Shown: one piece after another, positions 1-10,100 of the stretch
How positions within the stretch are numbered: position 1 is the stretch's first letter
How the letters are laid out: each line of letters opens with the position of its first letter
DNA from: a virus
Virus record (IMG/VR): IMGVR_UViG_3300009151_005171
Coordinates: 1-34,558 of that record
Direction: 5' to 3' (one strand)
DNA: 34,558 nucleotides
Notes under the pieces: model-generated
Seen by the model: the letters and a program-made list of their open reading frames with translations, nothing else
Database searches by the model: none
Told to the model about the DNA's origin: nothing
Position numbers and translations under genes: made by a program

Positions 1-757
1 TACCATCGGGCGCAAAATACCAACCTGCAGTTATTAAGTTATTTGGATCAGTTTCGTTAATTGCTTCTAAGCTAATACCTTCTCCGCTTGTAATATGAAA
101 TCCCATACCGACTCTAATAGAGGTATGTGCGCGATCAAATACAATTCCGCCATTTACTGGCAAGTTTAAATCGCCATTATTATCAAATTTCCATTGATGT
201 GCAGCAGTACTAAATTCGGTAGCAATAGTTGCACCAGTTGAATCAACCCACATCCAAGTTTCTTCGCTATGTGAATTGTCTGGTCCAATTGTTATACCTG
301 TAAAGTTTAGTTCACCAGTACCGGCGACACCTTTTAATGTGCTACCGTTAATAATGCTGCCGTCTGCTAAATGTAATACGCCATTCGTATCTAATTCTAG
401 TCTATAATGTTGATTTGGATTTGTTGCGTTTGTGTTATATAGTTTAGAAGTTGTAACTTGATCAATGCTATTTGTAGTAAACCCTTCGCCTAATTTAACC
501 CCGCCTAAAAATGACGGCGTGGCTACTTCGTTAAGTGCAGCTACCCCAGGAATGCCTTGTTCACCGACAACTCCCGGTATACCTTGTAGTCCAGTATCGC
601 CGACAAAAAATGATAACGCGGACCAATGAGCAGTGCCGTTACCAATTTTAATTTTATGTAGATCAATATCTAAACCAAGTTCGCCTTGACTTAGCACTGT
701 GTTATTTGCAGTCCAATTTGCTGTAGTATCTCTTCTTATTTGTATTTTGTTTGCCAT
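1..757 (-). CDS. Virion tail/fibre protein, 3' end outside window
   Basis: The frame is open from the ATG at 757 to the left edge, giving about 252 residues with the C-terminus missing. The N-terminus (MANKIQIRRDTTANW, then GELGLDIDLHKIKIGNG) is the small domain common at the start of phage fibre and tropism-determinant proteins. It is followed by seven consecutive Gly-X-Y triplets (GDTGLQGIPGVV..GIPGVA), a short collagen-like rod. The rest is Gly/Asn/Thr-rich, beta-structured sequence of the sort seen in fibre shafts. The start codon overlaps the TAA of the preceding gene (TAATG) and follows a strong GGAGGAG ribosome site. It is the third gene of a coupled virion block after the giant protein. 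Its role in the tail or fibre is inferred from composition and context. Confidence 0.8.
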   Translation of the reverse strand, partial: MANKIQIRRDTTANWTANNTVLSQGELGLDIDLHKIKIGNGTAHWSALSFFVGDTGLQGIPGVVGEQGIPGVAALNEVATPSFLGGVKLGEGFTTNSIDQVTTSKLYNTNATNPNQHYRLELDTNGVLHLADGSIINGSTLKGVAGTGELNFTGITIGPDNSHSEETWMWVDSTGATIATEFSTAAHQWKFDNNGDLNLPVNGGIVFDRAHTSIRVGMGFHITSGEGISLEAINETDPNNLITAGWYFAPDG

Positions 758-1116
758 TATGCAGCTCCTCCGTCAATTAGCATATCTGTAAATGTTGCTG
801 TAGTAGTATTACCACCATCAAAAATTAGATCATCAAATACTGTAGATGCAAACCCACCATCTACAGGTGCAGCTGTATTATATAAATCAAGTGCATTATT
901 TGGGTCGTCGTAAGTAGCAGATAATCCAAACAGAGTACCGTTGGCTATCATTTCTGCTATTGTGTCTTGTATAAGTTCTTTGAGATTGGCAGTTGTTCCG
1001 CCTGTAAGTGTGTATAATTCTGTAAAGTTAGCATTAATTTTATTAAATGCGACCCTTAACGGGTCGCCACTCTTATCATTTGCTGCTTGTCCAATATTTA
1101 TTGTTTGTTTAGCCAT
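757..1116 (-). CDS. Small virion protein sharing the giant protein's N-terminal module
   Basis: This 119-residue protein opens with MAKQTINIGQAANDKSGD and continues LRVAFNKINANFTELY. The pattern (IG..xND..GD..R.aF.K.N.NF..LY) recurs almost unchanged at the N-terminus of the 3781-residue protein just upstream and is frequent in phage structural proteins. The C-terminal half is rich in Gly, Asp and Thr, with two similar elements, VDGGFAST and IDGGAA. The start ATG overlaps the giant gene's TAA (TAATG), and its own TAA overlaps the next start, so the three genes are probably translationally coupled. A virion component, perhaps sharing an attachment site with the giant protein, is the inference; no enzyme motif is visible. 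Confidence 0.8.
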   Translation of the reverse strand: MAKQTINIGQAANDKSGDPLRVAFNKINANFTELYTLTGGTTANLKELIQDTIAEMIANGTLFGLSATYDDPNNALDLYNTAAPVDGGFASTVFDDLIFDGGNTTTATFTDMLIDGGAA

Positions 1117-4100
1117 TATGCTCTCCCTACTGCAATTTCAATAACTCCGGCTTCACCGTAGTCTTTATTTTCTAATGCTTTACCGATAATAGCACCAAGT
1201 ACTGGATTTAATGCTTTGATTGCAAAACCAGGTGTATTTGATGTTGTTAATAGATCACCTTTTTTAACTCTACCAATGACTTTACATGGTGTACGACCTG
1301 CTAGTGCAATACAAACCTTAATCCCTCGTTGTTCTGAGTTCATAACATAGGCTGGGTTAGTAGTAACAACACCTGCAAGTCTTGTATCATTTGTAGTTGC
1401 AGATGAAGTTACTTCTTTATCACCACCAAAAACTAATACTGTGCCTGGATTATATTCTTTATCACCTTCGTAGTATTCAGCTAAGTCAGCGTAGGTTGCT
1501 TGCAATTTACTAGCACCGGTCAATGACCAATTACCTTGTATCGTTCCTGTTCCTGTGTCAGTACCGTTTGTGGTAATATTGTATGCTTTTAACGTAACAC
1601 TATTAGTATTAAGATCAAGCTGGCTGCTTGCAGCAAACGCCCATTGGCCAGTAATTGTACCAGCAGTTGCAGCAGCACCTGCATTTAAACTTGTTGTTTT
1701 AAATGAAGTCCCGGAAGCAGTAATATCAAAGCTACTACTTGCTGCAAGTGACCATGCCCCAGTAATTGTACCAGTAGTTGCAACAGCACCTGTAGTCAAC
1801 GTTCTCGATTTTAAAGTTCCTAAAGAAACATCAAGCTGACTATCAGCTTGTACTGCATACTGTCCGGTAATTGTGCCTCCAGTTGCAGGTGCACCAGTTG
1901 TTATCGTAGTTGCTTTTAATGTACCATTTGATGTATCAAAAGTCCCGTAAGTCGTAATAGTAGTATTACTTCCGGTTGAACCAGTTGCTGTTAAATAATC
2001 AAAACCAGCTGGTGTTGTAAATGTAGTCGTTAACGGTGCAACTGTAGTAGTTGAAATAGTTTTATAACTATTAACAGACAACTGCGCCATATTAATTTCA
2101 CCCAATGTTCCAGTTTTTACAATTTTATTTGCAGCACCTACAGTTGTTACACCAGTAACCGAGTAAGTATTATTTGCACTGTTTGAACCATCGTACGATA
2201 CTAGCATCACACCCGAGCTAGCAAACGCTGAATTTTTAATGCCGTCACCACCCGACACTATTGCACCGAACGTTACTTCTATCGGAGTTGCTGCACTATT
2301 ACCGGAATTACCTATCACTGAGTTTGAGCTTATAGTTTGAAGTTTTCCTAGTGCAACTCCGTTTGCAGCGATTCCAACAAACCCGTTCGATACTGTAAAT
2401 TGCGAATTATTAAATGTCGATACACCGTTAAGAGGTGTTACAGTAACTCCGGTAACCGCAGTCGTTACGACTACAGAAAGAACAGTCGAATCATAAGTTA
2501 CAGAAGTCGTATTACACGATATAACAGTGTAAGTACCGTTAAACCCTGATGGAACAACACCGGCTACTGTAATCTGAGTAGTTGCACTAAATGGTGCAGG
2601 TGATACAGTTACAAACGTTAATGTTACTCGTCCTGCAATAGTACGGGCAATATTTGTAATCGATACGCTGCTAACTGATGCTACGCTATTAGCTAATGCA
2701 AGTTTAGTTTGGTTAATTGCTGCAGATGCACTAATTTTAGCATCAGTAATAGTATTATCGGCAAGTGCTGACACTAATCCAGTGCCGTTGTAGCTAATAG
2801 TAACAGTGCCAGTCAGCGTCGCGTTATTCCATTTAGATGTAGAACCGTTATACACTAACATTTGCGAAGCAGATGCGCTTGAAATTAAAACATCAGTTGC
2901 TTGGCTTAAATTTTCATGAGATGCTACTTGTTGGATAACAAATGCCTTGTTAGCAGCACTTAATGGATCAACGATTCCTGCATCTATTGGTAAAGTTACG
3001 CCGGATGTAGATACGTTGTTAATTGCATTATTACCTAAGTTTAATGCAGCTTTCATTGTTGTTATACCGTTAAGTGCTAAGAATCCCGGACCAACGAGAG
3101 AAGATAACGCAATTGGAGTACCACCGTGATCTAATCCTAATCGTTTATCGATATACGCACGAATTGCACTCTGTACCGGTACAGTATCCGATGAATTGTT
3201 CGTCATAGTCGAGTCTGTTGAAAATTCGCTAACAACAACCCCGCGTTTAAATCCTAACCCGTCTAAATTTGATAATGCTATACTTGCACTAAATGTTACA
3301 GTACCTGTTCCCTGATCAACAGTAAAGAATCTCCCGACACGGAAAATACCGTTTTGATCAGTTGACACATAAAAACAGCGTCCTACTCCGTCTTCTTTAA
3401 CTTCGTACGGTTGAGTGGCTGCAATTGCAGGATTTCCGTAAATTTGATAAGGATAGTTAGTAGTCGAGTAACTTCCGGTTCCGATATCTAAAAAGTCATG
3501 ACTAGTAGCGCGGCATGTACTAATACGTGTAGTAACCTGCGCAGTAACCCCGCCTTGATAGCCAAATCTCAGGGTGTAACCGATAGTTGTACTAAATGCT
3601 CTACTTATGCCAAGGGTCAAAGCTGATGAATTAGTAGTTTCTTTGGTAAATGTAGTAGTAGCTGACGCCCATGTTCCTGGGTTACCAGGGTATACTAATG
3701 TTATTGACGTAGCGGTACTAGCAAAACACACCCACGTGCCGTTATATAATGGATTAGTAGAACCTGCAGCAACTTTATAGTATGCACCGACTGTAGGCGC
3801 AGTGGTTGTACTAAATGCAAATGTTGCCAAATACGGTTCGAAATTAGTTACCGTATCGGATGCAGGACCGGCTGTAAATGTCCATCCTGTAGTTGTACCT
3901 GCAGTAGTAGTGATGCCAGTTACTCCGCCTGAAGTTGCAGTTAATGTAAAGGTAGTTGACCCGTTAGTAGTCATTATATAATACATTGTCGGGTTAGCGT
4001 AGGTCGAAATACTACCACCGCCTGTTAAATTGCCACTAATCGTTACAGTTTGGCCTACTACTAATGTAGTACTGGTTGCAGTGCATGAAAATTGACCAGC

Positions 4101-7100
4101 GGTTCCGGTAATAGCAACACCGCTTATTACAAATGCACCTGTTTTACCTGCTTTATATATTATTTTATTAGTAAAACTGCTAGCAGTTATTGATGTACCA
4201 AACGAGAATCGAGTAACATACGATATCAGTGTGCCGGATGCAGTTGATACTGTTAGATTTGAACCTCCTAACGCAGTGCTAACTGAAATACCGTTAACTG
4301 CACTACATACCTCCGTAATGTAATAGGTTGTACCGATAGTAATTCCGCCAAATGTTGCACCGGTTGATGTAGGTAACGTAAAAATAATTCGATTACCAAC
4401 AGCTAATCCAGTAGTTGTGTTAATAGTTATTAAATTGTTTGTACCAGTAATCGTTGTACTTGCCTGTGAAACAGTTTGACTAACTGTCCAAGTACTACCT
4501 GCACTTGTTCCGGTTCCTGTAAGATTCGCAACAATGTATGTCCCTGCAGGTATTGTGCCGCCGGTTAAATACATCCCGACTGCAACTGTTCCTGCAGATA
4601 CGGTACCGACTGTTAACGTTGTTCCAGTTATGCCAGAAGTTAGCATTGTTGCAGTAGCGTTAGTAGTTGCTGAAATAGAACCAAGAACACCGGGATCAGT
4701 TGAATATAACGCAGATAATGTTGTAGTCGATTCTCCTGCACTTGCAGTAACGGTTACAGTCGGTGAAGTTGTTAATACTGCAGCCAATGACGCAGTGCGT
4801 GTACGATAGATGTCTTGAATAAGTATGTCCGGTGTTGAGGTATATCCGAACCCTGGATCTACAATAGTAATAACATCAATTGCTCCCAATGCAGTAATAG
4901 TACACGTTGCGACTGCATTGCTCGATGCGCCACCGCCTATAATTGTAATAATAGGAGCTGCAATATACCCTAAACCGGTATCAATTTTTGTTATCGATGC
5001 TAACAACGATGCAGCAGTTGCACTAACTGTAGCACCTGACGGAATCCAACATGCCGGACTTACAGTAAACTGAGTGTTACTATCAACTGATTGAATAATT
5101 GTGTATGTACCAGCTGCAAAATATGACCCGGATGTTACACTTGAAATAATCATACCAGGATTTAGACCAATAGTTGTTGCAACTGTGACTTTTGTGGTGT
5201 TTAACACCTCTACTACTTGAACTGGTTTATTATAGTTTACAAATCCGTTATTTGCAATTGTAATAAAGCTATCAACTGCTGGTAGTTGTGCATCTTTCGA
5301 ATATGGAACGTCAAATGTTATAATTCTAGAAGTTGAATTACCTATTTGAGCAACTGAACTTTTAAAAGTTAATGCGTTTACTACCGTGCCGTCTGCCGAA
5401 TTATTTGCAATTGGTGTTTGATCAATTACAAGATATGCATTTGCAGAAACACCAAACGAAATTGTACCACTAGGGGTGCCAACGCCAACTGATGTACTAA
5501 CAATTACTGTTGTATATTGTGTAACTGTACTATATGTCGAAGATATAACTGTTTGCGTTGTAAATCCTGTTCCGGAAATAATGTCGCCTGCAACTAAAAG
5601 GCGAGGTTGCAGGTTGCTAATTATTAGCGTACTAGTTGCACTAGTCCAATTAACATAAGTACCGGTTGCAATTGTTTTAGCAGCAACATATCGAATAACT
5701 CGGTGCGTTCTGCCGTGCCACGTTCCGATATAGGTTCCTTTATTAATTTGATCGATTGTTGACTTAACCTCAACTGGTTCTACTGCAATCTTTGTATCAC
5801 CGATCTTCGAACCTTGGGTTTTACTTACATCATCCGGGTCAACAGTAGAAACGTGTATCGGATCAACATAGAATTTATAATAACTATACGAGGTATCAAT
5901 TTGTAAAACAGATACATTTGCAGGTAATGTTTCGCCGGTTGATAATGTTAAATTGTAAGCAATAACTCGATATACGTCCGATAAGTTGTCAGCAAACTGT
6001 AATGCAGTAGACGGTCGAGTTGGTTTTACATTTGCAATATCGGTGAATTTAAAATTCTGTAATGCTCTTACTGCAATTACCTGGCCATCGTATAATGCAG
6101 TGGTTAATCCAGTTAATGATGTTCCGTTACTACCTGCAGTGCTTAAATTAATGCGAAGCACATTTTGTCCGTTGAAACTTATAGATGTATGCTCGATTGA
6201 GCTAACTTGGTATCGAGTAATATCACCGCCGTTTACTGAATGATCAATTTCAACTTCGGAAGTATTTGTTGGTATATATTCGTAATTATAAACCCATATC
6301 GACAATGCCTTACTAGTTGAAGTAGGTACCATTTCGTTGATCGTAGTACCTTGTTTGTAAACATGCATTGTTTGGACTAAATTGTGCGAAAGCTTAACTT
6401 GATCAGGTTGTTCAGTTACATCGTACCCGGATGAGCGTAAGCCAAAATGTCCATGAGAATTTGAACCGCCAACTGATCGAATTTGTCCACCATTATTAGA
6501 CCAGTAATGCGTCCAACAATAATATGAGAATGTTGATACTTGTTCTGATACTGCTCCGTTTGTACAAACAATCGCATAACCTAAATCATTAATCATTGCA
6601 AAGTCATTTGCAAGCATTGATTTATTGCCGCCCATTTCGATGTTAATTGCTAACCCGCCACCGGTATTTAAGAAACTAATTACCGAATTTCGAATAGTTG
6701 TTTTCGAAGTTTGGATCGAAGACCTGTCGGCTATCAATGCAGCCGGCTGCCCAGAAATTACAGGATTTACTGTTGTTGTAGTAGTATCGTAATCACCGTC
6801 TGCAACATAATCAATCAAAATATCGCATAATCTAGCAAGTGATGTAGCATACGTACTATATGCAGTCGGTGCCAACGTCGTTATTTGTGTTTCATAGTTC
6901 CCAGTTGATTTAGTCCAACCTGTTGATCCCTGGACAATAAACGGAAGAATATACTTTAGTCGAGTAAATGCAGCCACGTGGAATGTTTCTTCGCCGGTAA
7001 TGTAACTTACTGCGAGTCTGTAATATGCTTCGGCAGTGTCTTTAATCTGGCTGTTTGATGCTTGCGCAACTCCGCCGTAGAACATGTCATAAGTCATAGC

Positions 7101-10100
7101 ATCAACAATATATCCAACGTCTCGTTGACATGTAACTGAATTGTAAAACGGAATCAATTTAATTACAAAATTTGATGCAATGTATGCAGAAATTTCATTT
7201 TGGATAAATGTCCTATTTGCTTGTATAATTGTTCTTGCTTTTGCAATGTCATCTGTATTGGTTACCCCAACCGGATTAGGGAAAGTTACAGCCGCCAGCC
7301 CTGTTAGCCCTTGATCGATAATATTGGCAATAATTGTCATGTTCTCGATAAGTCGAGATTGTGCAGTTGAGTCAGTAATATTTGCTAATGCCAAGTCTTT
7401 TGCTTTATTAATGCCGGCAATAGTTAATACTTTTTGGTTTGCAGCAACTACACTAGTGTACGACCGCAAATAAGATAATCCAGCTTTAATAGTTTGAAAA
7501 TTTGATCCCAAAACAATGTCAAATCCTACTGCATCTAATATTAATCCGACATCGCGGGCGCACTTGGTATCGTTGTACGATAATAACCCAGCAGTCGTGT
7601 ACAAGTAAGGCGTAGCAGTATCTAACGTTAATACCGCAGTTCCGCCAGTAACAGCACCTGTATCGATCGTTTGCGACCAACTTACAACATCGTTAATTTG
7701 ATAACGATAACCTTCAACGTAAAATGCACACGGTGGTTGCGGGGGACGAACATCAAGGCCGCTGTTGGTACCGCCAGACACTGTAATTGTTATACCAACA
7801 TCATTAATTGCAATAATTGTACCGAATACACGACCGGTAAATCCGTCGACAAATTGTCCACCTGCAAAACGTTTTTGGTTATTACTCTGTGAGAAACTTG
7901 AACATACTTGGCCGTACGGCGATTTTGTTTTAATTTGGCCGGCCGGATCGAGTACCATTGCAAACCCGCCTTGGCCTTGGAAGGTTACATCGGTTATTCG
8001 AGTTGCATCGTTACACAAAAATACGTCGATGTCTTTGTTGTTCTTAGGTGTACTAGTTACGTCTAAAGGATTAGTTAAATAATGTCGACCGTAGTTTGTA
8101 GTAGTATACAAAAACCACGATCCTGACGAGTAAGTTGTACTAGTAAATGGATAGATTATTGAACAATTTAAAATATTACCACTTACTGAATTAACAATAG
8201 CTTTCCCTCGTTTTGCATTGCCAAAAGTTAGATAGTTATCAACTAACACTTTGCCTATCCAGCTCGACGGTACTTGCCCTGAGTCTAACGTAATGGCAAT
8301 ATCTCCACTACTCGCAGCACCTAAACTAATACCAACTGATGTTGCATAATTAGTACCTGTGTAATTAATTAACCCTATCTCTAGCGCGTCGATAATAGCA
8401 TCACGGTAAAAGAATAGCGTAACCCACGGGCTTTGACTAATTCTATCTCGAGGACGAATAATTGCTCTACGGAAATCGTCTCCTTTTATCGAACAGTTTG
8501 CCGGTAATCGAATAGGCAAATCTTCGTAGTAAATACCACTTTCTACAAAAATTGTAATGTTTAAATCTTTAACAGTTTCGCCGAATTCAATTTGTTCGCC
8601 GACAACAAAGAATCCAGGTTTAGATGATCGGACTTGTATAGTGTCAACACCTGCTCCGCTACTTCGCAAATATTTTACAATTGTTGCATACGCAGCAGAT
8701 GCTACACCTACTAAAACTTTTGCAGGAATAATATCGTTATTCGTTTCCGAACCTTGATCGACTGCAATGCCACCGTTGGAAATAGCAATGTTCCATATAC
8801 CGCTCCCGTAGGATACTGCAGGTGCACTACCGTACCCTTGTGCAATAATACTTAATAACGTATTCATGTTGTTAGTGAATTCGGAAATTGCACTTGCGCT
8901 TGCAACAGGTGTTAATGTACCGCCAGTGACATTTATCAACGCACTAGGTAATGTTAGCAATGTGTAGTGTGCAGACAATGTTAGTCGTTGTACAATTGCA
9001 GTCTGGTATCTAGTTCGAGTTGTAAGGTTTAACACTTGAATGCTTAATTCTTTTGCAAAGTTAATAGCATCGACTGTTTCAGTGTATTGTGATCCAATTG
9101 CAACAGATTTAGCACTGGCATTTTTAAAATAGCTTTTACCTGCGTTCACTGTCTGGTAATTTGCCAGTAATGAATTGGACGGATTCACGTCAGTGTAACT
9201 AGTAAGTAAGTCGATTGACATTGCGTCGATAATTAATCCGACATCTCGATTACATATCGACTCGTCATAATTAAAGCCACCTTTGAATGTTGTGTTAATA
9301 AATGCAATTGTATCTGCAGCAATCGTATCTTTATTGTTAACTATAACACCTCGCGCTGCGACTAAATCAGTATCATACCCGATTGTAGTAGGATATGCTA
9401 ACACAGTAATCGGGTCATCAGTCGGTTCACCGTTTTCAACGATATCTTTAATTAAATTAAATAAGGTGCCAAGTGTAGTAGTAGTAGCAGTGCCGTCTGC
9501 CCACAACGAGTTTCGTGTCTGGGAAGCTGACGAATAGACCGGAGTAACTACTTGATTACGGGCAACATCCTGTGCAACAGATTGCGCATGACCAATTGCG
9601 TCGATTGTTGCTGCTAGTTCATTTGAACTAATATTTAGAATTAATTGATTATCACTGGCGCTGCGATAAGCGTTAGCAACATCAAAACTTGCAGCATTTC
9701 CGCCGTAGGTTAAATCATAGCAAACACCTGCTAATATATATTTTATATCTCGTTTGCAACTATTTGCATTATATACTAATCCCGGATAGGTTGAAATGTT
9801 TGCAGCAATATATGCAACTGATTCTTCGGCAATAAATTCTAAGTTAGCTAATATTGCCTCTCTTGCATGAGTTATACCAGGTGCAGTTCCTGCTTTGCTG
9901 ACATAAGTCGGTAAGCCAATCGTGCTGAAACCTAGTTCTAGCGAATCAATAATAATTCCAAATAAATCAGTAATAGTACCAGTGATAACACTATTATTAA
10001 TTACAGGAAAGTAGTAATTAATATATGATGGCAGGGTTGCAATTAAATCAGTTGTGTCAGCAACAATTGCGTCTTTAACATTCCTTAATGTCAGTGCACC

